In this document: in pieces, positions 1-6,109 of the stretch | Position numbering within the stretch: the first letter of the stretch is position 1 | Layout: each line of letters begins with the position of its first letter | Source: UBA8516 sp035457865 | GTDB taxonomy: Archaea > Thermoproteota > Nitrososphaeria > Nitrososphaerales > Nitrosopumilaceae | Direction: 5' to 3' | NCBI GenBank assembly: GCA_035457865.1 | Contig: DATIAR010000032.1 | Span: forward strand, 1 to 21,975 | DNA length: 21,975 bases | Notes under the pieces: generated by a model | Databases searched by the model: none | The model's input: the letters and a program-made list of their open reading frames with translations, nothing else | Told to the model about the DNA's origin: nothing | Position numbers and translations under genes: made by a program

Positions 1-136
1 CAACTGCACGTCCAATGCTAAGCCCTCTTGCCTTGATAGATATTTTTGGTTGGTTTGCCAACTGTATCAGCGTAGACGTAACATACGCCATCAGTGGTTT
101 TTTTCCTATAAAGATAGTCTCTCTTGATTCGGACAT
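1..136 (-). CDS. alba: DNA-binding protein Alba, C-terminus cut by window edge
   Basis: Alba is a small chromatin and RNA-binding protein that coats DNA as dimers in archaea. The reverse strand from an ATG at 136 reads 45 codons without a stop to the window edge. It gives IFIGKKPLMAYVTS near residue 7 and IKARGLSIGRAV near residue 34. These are the family hallmarks: the GKKP lysine segment, where the acetylatable DNA-contact lysines lie, and the (I)KARG-x-(I)-x-(R/K)AV strand-helix turn. Only the first half of a protein of about 90 residues is visible. The start is chosen because no leader is needed: a TATA-like box lies 25-32 bases upstream. It is divergent from a small exported-protein gene and appears to share that TATA element. 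The family assignment is secure; the C-terminus cannot be judged. Confidence 0.93.
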   Translation of the reverse strand, partial: MSESRETIFIGKKPLMAYVTSTLIQLANQPKISIKARGLSIGRAV

Positions 137-160
137 ATCAAGTCTTAATACCGGAGGATA

Positions 161-168
161 ATTTAAAT
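161..168. promoter_or_regulatory. Palindromic TATA box shared by two divergent leaderless genes
   Basis: The sequence ATTTAAAT is its own reverse complement. Its centre lies about 28 bases from the alba start codon on one side (136, minus) and about 28 bases from the exported-protein ATG on the other (192, plus). Archaeal TATA boxes sit about 26 bases before the transcription start, so one element could serve both leaderless messages. No second AT-rich box is obvious in this 55-base gap. Confidence 0.55.
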
Positions 169-191
169 CTAAGAATATGAGAATTGGTTAG

Positions 192-596
192 ATGAAGTTT
201 TTTATTTATTTTTTAGTTTTTTTTGCCATAAGTTTTGGTTATGCCTACGGATATGAAGAAATATCCACATCAAATTTCAAAGTTGTTAACACATTAGGAG
301 AGGAGATAAAATCTCCTCTAGTAGAACAACAGCTTAACCTACAAACTTCCCTTACAAATGTAAGTGATAGAGAATTGGATTGGGCATATATTGTACAGAT
401 AATTGATTCAAAGGGAGCTATAGTAGATCTTAATTTCTCTACAGGTTCACTTGTTCAAAATCAAACTCTGGCAACAGCTCTTTTTTGGACTCCACACAAC
501 GGTGGAACTTATAAAATCGAAACTTTTGTATGGAATAATTTACGTGATATAAGTGCATTATCCCCAAAATCGACTTATGTCATAACCGTAACATAA
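192..596 (+). CDS. Small exported protein, beta-rich, unknown function
   Basis: This 134-residue protein begins with a hydrophobic segment (residues 2-19) ending in small residues around YAYG. It looks like a cleavable signal peptide, so the mature protein of about 114 residues should be outside the membrane. The mature part alternates hydrophobic and polar residues. It contains LTNVSDRELDWAYIVQI and a late FWTPHNGGTYKIETFVW segment. These resemble the strand pattern of the Ig-like or CARDB-like domains that are common in thaumarchaeal exported proteins. I see no cysteines or catalytic motif. A TATA-like box lies 24-31 bases before the ATG, and the gene appears to be leaderless and monocistronic. 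It faces tRNA-Ala downstream. The function is not recognised; the domain suggestion is inference from composition. Confidence 0.75.
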   Translation: MKFFIYFLVFFAISFGYAYGYEEISTSNFKVVNTLGEEIKSPLVEQQLNLQTSLTNVSDRELDWAYIVQIIDSKGAIVDLNFSTGSLVQNQTLATALFWTPHNGGTYKIETFVWNNLRDISALSPKSTYVITVT

Positions 597-608
597 ACCG
601 TAACATAA
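585..608 (+). repeat. 12-bp tandem duplication spanning the stop codon
   Basis: The unit accgtaacataa occurs twice head to tail (585-596 and 597-608), and the first copy includes the last codons and the TAA stop of the exported-protein gene. A degraded third start (acagtaaaac) follows. The second copy carries an in-register TAA as well, so a readthrough product would gain only four residues. Confidence 0.85.
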
Positions 609-639
609 ACAGTAAAACGAATTTTAATTATTGCACATC

Positions 640-645
640 AAAAAA
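640..645 (-). terminator. Poly-T run downstream of tRNA-Ala
   Basis: On the minus strand a run of six T lies 22 bases past the 3' end of tRNA-Ala, with a further AT-rich stretch around it. Archaeal RNA polymerase commonly terminates at T-runs without a hairpin. There is no stem-loop here, so the call rests on the T-run and its position only. Confidence 0.35.
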
Positions 646-666
646 TTTTATTAATAAATTTAAAGA

Positions 667-740
667 TGGACCGGGTGGGATTTGAACCCACGATCTCACC
701 CATGCCAAGGGCGTATCCTACCAGGCTAGACGACCGGCCC
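667..740 (-). tRNA. tRNA-Ala (anticodon GGC)
   Basis: The minus strand folds as a full cloverleaf. The acceptor is GGGCCGG/CCGGTCC. The D-arm contains TAGCCTGGTA, and the anticodon stem CGCCC/GGGTG encloses the loop TTGGCAT, placing GGC at positions 34-36. The variable region is AGATC and the T-arm is GTGGG TTCAAAT CCCAC. The acceptor has a G3-U70 wobble pair, the universal identity element for alanyl-tRNA synthetase, and the discriminator is A73, so anticodon and acceptor agree. CCA is not encoded. There is no intron. It lies convergent to the exported-protein gene, and a perfect inverted repeat lies 11 bases upstream of its 5' end. Confidence 0.96.
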
Positions 741-750
741 AAATTTTTAT

Positions 751-771
751 AATCAGAATATCATTCTGATT
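751..771. promoter_or_regulatory. Perfect 9-bp inverted repeat upstream of tRNA-Ala
   Basis: AATCAGAAT (751-759) and ATTCTGATT (763-771) are exact reverse complements separated by ATC. The site begins 11 bases upstream of the 5' end of tRNA-Ala and covers the place where a TATA box for that tRNA would be expected, about 766. It also lies 107 bases before the flavoprotein gene. A second smaller palindrome, CGTTA-T-TAACG, is at 792-802. The spacing of the arms suits a dimeric regulator, but no regulator is identified. Confidence 0.5.
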
Positions 772-846
772 TGCATTAACTTTTTTCGAGCCGTTATTAA
801 CGTTTAGCTGTATTTGAAAAATTATCTTTGACCAAAACAACATAAG

Positions 847-856
847 ATATTTAACT
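847..856 (+). promoter_or_regulatory. TATA-like box of the leaderless flavoprotein gene
   Basis: The AT-rich box (atatttaact) is centred about 26 bases before the GTG at 878, exactly the archaeal TATA-to-start distance. It therefore supports both a leaderless message and the choice of GTG as start codon. The nearer ATG at 864 is out of frame. Confidence 0.5.
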
Positions 857-877
857 ATCAAGTATGGCACATTTCGC

Positions 878-1717
878 GTGGTCGTCGATAATAAAGCGAC
901 TTTGACATATATTCAAGTCCAAAAAGAAGATCTTGCAATTTTTAGACTCGTACCAAAAGATGGACCAGTTCCAGAATACAAAGCAGGTCAGTTCATTACA
1001 ATAGGTATGCATGTTCCAAGTGAAAACAAGATTATCCGAAGAGCATATTCCATTGCATCAAACCCAGAAAACAAAAAATATGTTGAATTATACATAAGAT
1101 GGGTACGAAAACCTTTACCTGGTCGTCTTACTACACAGCTTTTTAGTGCAAAAGAAGGAGATGAGATAGTTTGGATAAAACCAACTGGTGCATTTACACT
1201 TGATGATAAAAAAGCTGACGGTTCAGAAGATGATAGAAGAATAGTCTGTTTGGGAGGCGGTACAGGTTTAGCTCCGTTTGTTAGTCTTGCGCAATCTCTA
1301 CATGCTACTGGAAGCAAACGAGAAATTGTAGTATTACATGGAGCTAGTTATGTTGATGAATTAGGATACAAAGAACTTTTGACTGATTTAGAAAATGAAA
1401 GTCTAGACAAGGGTAAGGATAAGTGGAATTTTAGATACAGGGCAACTATCAGTAGGCCTCAAGAATGGTTTAACAGATCTTGGAGCGGACAAATCGGCAG
1501 AGTAGAAACTTTCCTTAGATCAAAGGATAGTGAACAGTCACCTCTTGAAAAGCTAGTTGGTGAAAAAATTACAAAAGAAAACACCATATTTTTCATTTGT
1601 GGCTGGCAAGGAACCATAGATGGATGTATGGATTATCTAGGACCAAAGGGCTTTGTCACTGAAAGAAATAAGCGGCCAGATAAGAGCTTCGAGATCAAAT
1701 ACGAATCGTACGGATAG
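878..1717 (+). CDS. Ferredoxin-NAD(P)H reductase-like FAD/NAD-binding oxidoreductase
   Basis: The protein should move electrons between NAD(P)H and a small carrier such as ferredoxin through bound FAD, in the cytoplasm. The N-terminal flavin domain carries RRAYSIAS (residues 54-61), the Rxx(Y/F)S motif that binds FAD. GRLTTQL (82-88) matches the second flavin-contact segment. The nucleotide domain has GGGTGLAP (126-133), the NAD(P) pyrophosphate loop, and CGWQ (241-244) in place of the usual CGNP/CGPP near the nicotinamide site. At 279 residues it is slightly longer than bacterial Fpr because of an acidic insertion (KKADGSEDD) just before the nucleotide domain. GTG is the start chosen because a TATA-like box fits it and no in-frame ATG precedes it. 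The window also has two ferredoxins and a thioredoxin, possible partners that are not linked in an operon. The partner and cofactor preference are not visible. Confidence 0.87.
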   Translation: MVVDNKATLTYIQVQKEDLAIFRLVPKDGPVPEYKAGQFITIGMHVPSENKIIRRAYSIASNPENKKYVELYIRWVRKPLPGRLTTQLFSAKEGDEIVWIKPTGAFTLDDKKADGSEDDRRIVCLGGGTGLAPFVSLAQSLHATGSKREIVVLHGASYVDELGYKELLTDLENESLDKGKDKWNFRYRATISRPQEWFNRSWSGQIGRVETFLRSKDSEQSPLEKLVGEKITKENTIFFICGWQGTIDGCMDYLGPKGFVTERNKRPDKSFEIKYESYG

Positions 1718-1768
1718 AATATAATTTCTCTTGAAAAGCTAATATTGCATAGCTAGGGGCTGATCTGC

Positions 1769-1842
1769 GGGGACGTAGGTCAGCTTGGTAGACTGCCAGC
1801 CTCGGGCGCTGGATGTCGTGGGTTCAAGTCCCATCGTCCCCA
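1769..1842 (+). tRNA. tRNA-Pro (anticodon CGG)
   Basis: The cloverleaf is complete: acceptor GGGGACG/CGTCCCC, D-arm GGTC/GACT, and anticodon stem CCAGC/GCTGG. The loop CTCGGGC puts CGG at 34-36. The variable segment is ATGTC, the T-arm GTGGG TTCAAGT CCCAT, and the discriminator A73. CCA is not encoded and there is no intron. An AT-rich box (taatatt, 1739-1745) about 27 bases upstream is a plausible promoter. Only 12 bases separate the 3' end from the convergent exported-protein stop codon. Confidence 0.95.
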
Positions 1843-1854
1843 GATATTAAAAAT

Positions 1855-2466
1855 TTATTTCGTTATTGAAATTGTATCTGTTTCTACACATGAATTTCTT
1901 GGGCTTGGAGCACCTACGTATGACCCATAAACACAGAGTTTTCCTTCCTCTGCGTTAGCTGATATCCAAATCTGATGTGATCCTCTCATTACAGATTCTC
2001 GTTTTGCGTTATTACCTGTATATTTTGGATCTTTTAGGCTCAGAGTCTTACCAATAAAATGCACGTGAGATTCATCAGAATCCACACCATATGGATTTCC
2101 TTTTCCACTAACTAGATTAGCTGCTGTCCAACTTCCAGCAAGTTCTCTGCTTCCTATAGAAATAGAATATTTCCCCCAAGCAGAAATCACATCTTGATCT
2201 GGATTGTATACCCCATGACCAGATATTGTAACAGTTCCGCGTTTTATTTTTACTGTAGTATCATCAATTTGGAAAAAATATGGGTTTTCAATTTTTGTTT
2301 GTCCCATGTGTCTTATTTTCTCCATGCTCGAACCCATTGGTATATTTTTTTTTATCGATGATTTATCTTTCATAGGCATGTATTCACTAGACATAGCATA
2401 ACTAGAAGCGATTGGCATTAAGAGTAAAGGAAGCATCAATAATGACGCGAGTATTTTTGAATTCAT
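1855..2466 (-). CDS. Exported protein of unknown function, Met-rich N-terminus
   Basis: The 203-residue protein starts with a signal peptide (residues 1-24, hydrophobic core LLMLPLLLMPIA, probable cut after SYA). The first part of the mature chain is rich in methionine and lysine (MSSEYMPMKDKSS, then more methionines to about residue 54), possibly a flexible or metal-contacting segment. The rest looks beta-rich with many Gly and Asn. SHVHF near residue 133 has two closely spaced histidines. The only two cysteines (in KLCVYGSY and NSCVET) lie close together near the C-terminus and could form a disulfide outside the cell. I do not recognise the family. It is monocistronic, with AATAAATT 26-33 bases before the ATG. 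Confidence 0.75.
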   Translation of the reverse strand: MNSKILASLLMLPLLLMPIASSYAMSSEYMPMKDKSSIKKNIPMGSSMEKIRHMGQTKIENPYFFQIDDTTVKIKRGTVTISGHGVYNPDQDVISAWGKYSISIGSRELAGSWTAANLVSGKGNPYGVDSDESHVHFIGKTLSLKDPKYTGNNAKRESVMRGSHQIWISANAEEGKLCVYGSYVGAPSPRNSCVETDTISITK

Positions 2467-2633
2467 TTTCTGTAAACTTTCGCTTTATTGCAATTTATTA
2501 GTCTTGTGCATAAATTATTCTTGGAAATGAGCAGTAATAAAAACAGCTTTTAGGAATTACTTCTTAAATTTAGTATTTTATAAAATGATTACATCGAGCA
2601 TTGAAATATACGAGGTTTCTAGTATGAGGTGAA
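2467..2633. promoter_or_regulatory. Divergent promoter region (exported protein / nucleotidyltransferase)
   Basis: The gap holds no ORF. For the minus-strand exported protein, a TATA-like AATAAATT is at 2492-2499. For the plus-strand nucleotidyltransferase, AAATATA at 2604-2610 is centred 27 bases before the TTG at 2634, suggesting a leaderless start. A second, stronger-looking box (ttttataaaat, about 2576-2586) would give a leader of roughly 25 bases ending in GAGGTGA, directly abutting the TTG. Which one is used cannot be decided by eye. Confidence 0.4.
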
Positions 2634-3230
2634 TTGACAATTGCTATTTATTTAGCTCATCTGAATCCTGTAACAAAAGCGCATGTAGAGATCATAGAAG
2701 AACTTAAAAAAGCAAATGAGGTCAGGGTTTTTCCGGTTATATTTACCAACAAAGGAAAGGAAATCAACAGTAGGAGTTTTCCTTTTAATTTTGAATTACG
2801 AAAGAAGATGCTTAAAGCGATATTTGGTGAGTCAATCTCCGTTCTTTCAAACTATACATTTTCTGCACCTTTCATTAAATACATGCCACCGTTACTTTCT
2901 CCCTTCTCATGGAACATAAAAAAACAGATACTAGATGGTGTTTTGGGTGATTATTTCACATATACTGGTGATAAGGCAGAAGGTTTTGTACTCAAACTAT
3001 ATGGATTAAAGCCAAGAATCGGCATAAGGAAAAAAATCTCAGCAGCATTTGTAAAAGAAAAAATGTTTGATGCTGCACTTGGAAAAGACTCTGAGTGGGA
3101 AAACTATGTTCCTACAGAGGTTATTAAAATAATACACGAAAACTGGGACGTAGTCAAAAAATACTCAGCTGCTGAAGATCTTACATATAGATTACTTGGA
3201 ATGAAATTTCCAAAATATGGTTTTTGGTAG
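2634..3230 (+). CDS. Nucleotidyltransferase-fold protein with altered active-site motifs
   Basis: This 198-residue protein looks like a class I nucleotidyltransferase (NMNAT / PPAT / cytidylyltransferase superfamily). Residues 3-20 form the first strand, then NPVTKAH (11-17), then helix. This corresponds to the family's NPxHxGH or DPxTxGH loop, but with Thr for the first His, as in PPAT, and Ala for the Gly. Near the C-terminus ISAAFVKEKM (135-144) followed by WENYVP (155-160) aligns in spirit with the ISxTxIR...WxxxVP segment of NMN adenylyltransferases, with Thr to Ala and Arg to Lys changes. TTG at 2634 is the only plausible start: an in-frame TGA is at 2625 and the next Met is far inside the fold. 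IlvE follows 36 bases later under its own TATA-like box. The substrate is unknown. Confidence 0.6.
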   Translation: MTIAIYLAHLNPVTKAHVEIIEELKKANEVRVFPVIFTNKGKEINSRSFPFNFELRKKMLKAIFGESISVLSNYTFSAPFIKYMPPLLSPFSWNIKKQILDGVLGDYFTYTGDKAEGFVLKLYGLKPRIGIRKKISAAFVKEKMFDAALGKDSEWENYVPTEVIKIIHENWDVVKKYSAAEDLTYRLLGMKFPKYGFW

Positions 3231-3266
3231 AAATAGATTAATTATAGACTAATTGCGTTGTTTAAT

Positions 3267-4184
3267 ATGAAATCTTTTAATGCAAAATTTACTTGGTTTG
3301 ATGGCAAATTTGTGAGATCAGAAGAAGCAAAAGTTCCTGTCATGACACATGCTATTCATTATGGAACTTCGGTTTTTGAAGGGTTACGTGGTTATTGGAA
3401 TTCAAAAAACTTGAATATTTTTAGACTGGATGATCATATTAAAAGATTCAGAAATTCTGGTAAAATATATTCCATTACTTTGAAATTTACAAATAAAGAG
3501 ATTTCGAATGCCATAATTCAGCTTTGTAAAAAAAATAATGTAAGACAGTCATGCTATATCAGACCATTTTATTTTATTGGAGAATATGGAATAAACTTGA
3601 ATGTAACAGAAAAAGCCCCAACACACACTGCCATAGTCATGTTCGAATTTGGAGATTTATTTAATAAAAATGGAATAAAAGCGGGAATTTCCTCATGGAG
3701 ACGTATTCAAGATATTTCAACACCTCCTCTTGCTAAGATGGGAGGCAATTATCTGAATTCAATTTTAGCAACTCAGGAAGCAAAACGTAATGGGTACGAT
3801 GAATCTATACTACTTGATCATTTAGGAAACGTAAGTGAGGCTCCAGGTGAAAATATTTTTGTTATAAGAAATGAAAATATCATAACTCCTCCATCTAGCT
3901 CATCTGCATTAGAAGGGATAACAAGAGAGTCGGTAATAGAAATAGCTCAAAATGAAGGGTATAAAGTCATAGAAAGAGAAATTCCACGTACCGAACTTTA
4001 TCTTTCAGATGAGATTTTCCTTACTGGAACTGCGGCAGAAATAACTCCAGTCATATCTATTGATGGAAAAAAGATTGGAAATGGGAGAGCTGGAAAAATA
4101 TCAAAACAAATCAGTTCTATTTATTCAGATATAGTAATGGGCAAGAATAAAAAATACGCCCATTGGATAACGGCAGTGTATTAG
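3267..4184 (+). CDS. ilvE: Branched-chain amino acid aminotransferase
   Basis: IlvE transfers amino groups between glutamate and the keto acids of leucine, isoleucine and valine using PLP. This 305-residue protein is a class IV aminotransferase. It has GTSVFEGLRGY early, the Schiff-base lysine in LAKMGGNYLNS (Lys157), SEAPGENIF, SALEGITRESV and GTAAEITPV near the end, all in the usual order. ATG 3267 is preferred over an in-frame TTG nine bases upstream because the family starts near here and an AT box (attaattata, 3237-3246) sits at the leaderless distance. It heads a plus-strand run: the next gene starts two bases after its stop. D-amino-acid transaminases and ADC lyases share the fold, but the EGLRGY and GTAAEITPV motifs favour BCAT. 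Confidence 0.9.
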   Translation: MKSFNAKFTWFDGKFVRSEEAKVPVMTHAIHYGTSVFEGLRGYWNSKNLNIFRLDDHIKRFRNSGKIYSITLKFTNKEISNAIIQLCKKNNVRQSCYIRPFYFIGEYGINLNVTEKAPTHTAIVMFEFGDLFNKNGIKAGISSWRRIQDISTPPLAKMGGNYLNSILATQEAKRNGYDESILLDHLGNVSEAPGENIFVIRNENIITPPSSSSALEGITRESVIEIAQNEGYKVIEREIPRTELYLSDEIFLTGTAAEITPVISIDGKKIGNGRAGKISKQISSIYSDIVMGKNKKYAHWITAVY

Positions 4185-4186
4185 AA

Positions 4187-5122
4187 GTGAGAGTCATTCA
4201 GATAGGAGTTGGAGGATGGGGTAAGAATCATGCGCGAATTCTTTCACAGATGGGAGTTTTAACTGCAATTTGTGATGTAGATTCAAACAGAGCTAAGGAT
4301 TTTGGGACAAAATATTTGGTAAATCATTATTCATCTTTGGATTTGCTTTTAAAATCAGAGAAATTTGATGCGGCTTTTGTTTGTACTCCAACTTCTACTC
4401 ATTTTTCTATTGCAACTACTCTTCTACAACAAAAGAAAAATGTCTTTATAGAAAAACCAATGACGTATTTTTCTCATGAGGGAGATGAGCTTCAGAATCT
4501 TGCATATAAAAATAAAGTAGTATTAACATGTGGATATATTGAAAGGTTCAATCCAGCAGTTGCCTTGATAAAAGATTACGTTAAATCAAAAAAATATGGC
4601 GAACTCATTATGCTAGAGTTTCACAGAGAAAACAGAATGCCATTACACGTAAAAGATGTTGGAATAATTTATGATACTTCGGTTCATGATATTGATACTG
4701 CAATGTGGCTTTTTGATGATACACCAGAAGTGGTCTTTGCAAGATCCGGAAAAATAAGGCACGATCATGAAGATTTTGCGACTATTATGCTTGGTTTTAA
4801 GGATAGTAAAGTAGCAATCATTTCATCAAATTGGATAACTCCTACGAGAGTAAGAAAGTTCAATGCAGTGTGTGGTGATGCAATAATATCTTCAGATTTT
4901 ATTTCTCAGGAAGTGAAGGTTGAGACAAATAACGGTACAGAGATTCCTAGAAAAGAGATAAGTGAACCATTATTTTTAGAGATAAAGAATTTTCTTGCTG
5001 CTTGTGAAGGTAAAGAAAAACCATTAGTAAAACCGGAACATGCAGTAAACACAACAAAGATTGCAGAAGCGGCACTTTTATCTAGTCAGAAAGGAATTCC
5101 AATTTATCTAGACCTGAAATGA
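4187..5122 (+). CDS. Gfo/Idh/MocA-family NAD-dependent sugar dehydrogenase
   Basis: Members oxidise or reduce sugars or sugar nucleotides with NAD(P). The N-terminus has the Rossmann loop GVGGWGKNH (residues 6-14). EKP at 89-91 is the family's conserved Lys-Pro motif, and a catalytic-site HDIDTAMW begins at His167. Length (311) is typical. GTG 4187 is chosen over TTG 4163 because it starts two bases after the ilvE stop and directly before the first Rossmann strand; the upstream TTG would overlap ilvE by 22 bases. Its stop overlaps the next start as ATGA. With a hexapeptide acyltransferase two genes on, the arrangement resembles WlbA (UDP-GlcNAcA 3-dehydrogenase) next to WlbB, so a nucleotide-sugar substrate is likely. 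No sugar aminotransferase of the DegT type is in view, so the pathway here is inference. Confidence 0.82.
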   Translation: MRVIQIGVGGWGKNHARILSQMGVLTAICDVDSNRAKDFGTKYLVNHYSSLDLLLKSEKFDAAFVCTPTSTHFSIATTLLQQKKNVFIEKPMTYFSHEGDELQNLAYKNKVVLTCGYIERFNPAVALIKDYVKSKKYGELIMLEFHRENRMPLHVKDVGIIYDTSVHDIDTAMWLFDDTPEVVFARSGKIRHDHEDFATIMLGFKDSKVAIISSNWITPTRVRKFNAVCGDAIISSDFISQEVKVETNNGTEIPRKEISEPLFLEIKNFLAACEGKEKPLVKPEHAVNTTKIAEAALLSSQKGIPIYLDLK

Positions 5123-5388
5123 ATAAAAAAATGCTTGAAATACTTGCATGTCCAATAGACAAGCATTTCCCACTTGAAATTTTTGAATCAAATTCTAAAG
5201 ATCAAACTGTATTGGAAGGAGTAATATATTGTACAAAATGTTCTCGATTTTATCCCATAATAGAGGAGATTCCAATAATGCTACCTGATGAACTTAGAGA
5301 CAAAAATCAAGACATTGAATTTTTAAAAAGAAACCAATCCTTGTTGCCAGAAAAAATAACTAGACAAGCATCTCCTTGGCATTTATGA
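5119..5388 (+). CDS. Trm112-like zinc-ribbon-type protein
   Basis: The 89-residue protein matches the Trm112/UPF0434 pattern: KMLEILACPIDK at the start, then CTKCSRFYPIIEEIPIML. Trm112 proteins usually bind and stabilise SAM methyltransferases of tRNA or release factor, and the fold also occurs beside sugar enzymes. The second cysteine pair (Cys38, Cys41) is present, but the first pair is reduced to Cys11 with Asp14 where the second cysteine would be; His16 is nearby. It may bind zinc with mixed ligands or not at all. Both ends overlap neighbours as ATGA (5119-5122 and 5385-5388), so it is translationally coupled to the dehydrogenase and acyltransferase. No methyltransferase is in this operon. 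Confidence 0.75.
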   Translation: MNKKMLEILACPIDKHFPLEIFESNSKDQTVLEGVIYCTKCSRFYPIIEEIPIMLPDELRDKNQDIEFLKRNQSLLPEKITRQASPWHL

Positions 5389-5870
5389 TTAATTTGATAA
5401 CAAATTTTATCTCAGAAAAAACAAAGATCGGAAAGAACGTTCGCATATGGCACTTTGCGTATGTTGGTGACAATACGGAGATTGGTGATAATGTAAAAAT
5501 TGGTTCACTTTCTCATATTGATTACAATGTAAAGATAGGGGAAAATACTATGATTGAAGGGTTAGTTTACATTCCGCCCCTTTCTCGAATAGGAAAAAAT
5601 GTCTTCATCGGACCCGCGGCCGTTTTAACGAATGATCCATATCCAACAAGCAAAAGACTCATCGGCATTACAATAGAAGATGGCGCCATTATTGGTTCAC
5701 GTGCTGTTATCAAAGCAGGCATAACTGTTGGTAAAAATAGCGTAATAGCAATGGGAGCAGTTGTTACAAAAGATGTTCCTCCCAATATGGTAGTTGTTGG
5801 AGTACCTGCAAAAATCAAATATACGCGTGAAGTGTACGATGAAAAAAGGAAGAAGTGGGAAAGCGGTTAG
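5385..5870 (+). CDS. Left-handed beta-helix (hexapeptide) acyltransferase
   Basis: This 161-residue protein consists mostly of repeated hexapeptides of the type (I/V)G(D/E/K)N(V/T): TKIGKNVRI, TEIGDNVKIG, VKIGENTMI, SRIGKNVFIG and VGKNSVI. These wind into a left-handed parallel beta-helix. The C-terminal VPPNMVVVGVPAKI is the usual closing segment of acetyl-CoA-dependent sugar N-acetyltransferases (WbpD/WlbB, DapH and relatives). TNDPYP near residue 84 resembles the loop that in WlbB-type enzymes lies near the active site. ATG 5385 is chosen over TTG 5376 because it forms an ATGA overlap with the previous stop. Its stop overlaps the convergent membrane-protein stop by four bases. Acylation of an amino sugar made with the upstream dehydrogenase is likely but inferred. 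Confidence 0.85.
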   Translation: MINLITNFISEKTKIGKNVRIWHFAYVGDNTEIGDNVKIGSLSHIDYNVKIGENTMIEGLVYIPPLSRIGKNVFIGPAAVLTNDPYPTSKRLIGITIEDGAIIGSRAVIKAGITVGKNSVIAMGAVVTKDVPPNMVVVGVPAKIKYTREVYDEKRKKWESG

Positions 5871-6109
5871 TTTTTTATCTTTTTGTGAAACATCCAATTC
5901 TTAATCCTAGTAAGAACATAAACCCAGATAATTACTAAAATTATTGCAAACAAGGCTTTAGCGATAGAAGCATAATACAATTCTAAAGGACCGACTGTAA
6001 CATATCCCTCTATTGAGATCATGGATGTGAATACGACTAATAAACCACCACCGATTAAGATTAGAATCCACATTACAAAGATGAACGAGAAAATAGCATG
6101 ATTTTTCAT
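5867..6109 (-). CDS. Small two-helix membrane protein, unknown function
   Basis: The 80-residue protein has two clear transmembrane segments (about residues 6-30 and 48-68). A short loop between them contains EGYVTVGPLELYY, and the tail is strongly basic (RIKNWMFHKKIKN) and should face the cytoplasm. It is the last gene of the GINS-MCM-Hel308-glycosyltransferase chain. Its ATG overlaps the stop of the GlcNAc-1-P transferase as ATGA, which suggests coupled translation and perhaps a role next to that membrane enzyme. The family is not recognised. Confidence 0.7.
   Translation of the reverse strand: MKNHAIFSFIFVMWILILIGGGLLVVFTSMISIEGYVTVGPLELYYASIAKALFAIILVIIWVYVLTRIKNWMFHKKIKN

Noticed and set aside
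988..1317. Minus-strand ORF inside the flavoprotein gene
   Set aside because: It is antisense to a gene with clear FAD and NAD motifs and has no promoter, Shine-Dalgarno or recognisable protein pattern.
2521..2633. Box C/D guide RNA in the gap before the nucleotidyltransferase
   Set aside because: ATGATT and TTGA-like strings occur, but no paired C, D', C' and D boxes with proper spacing can be laid out.
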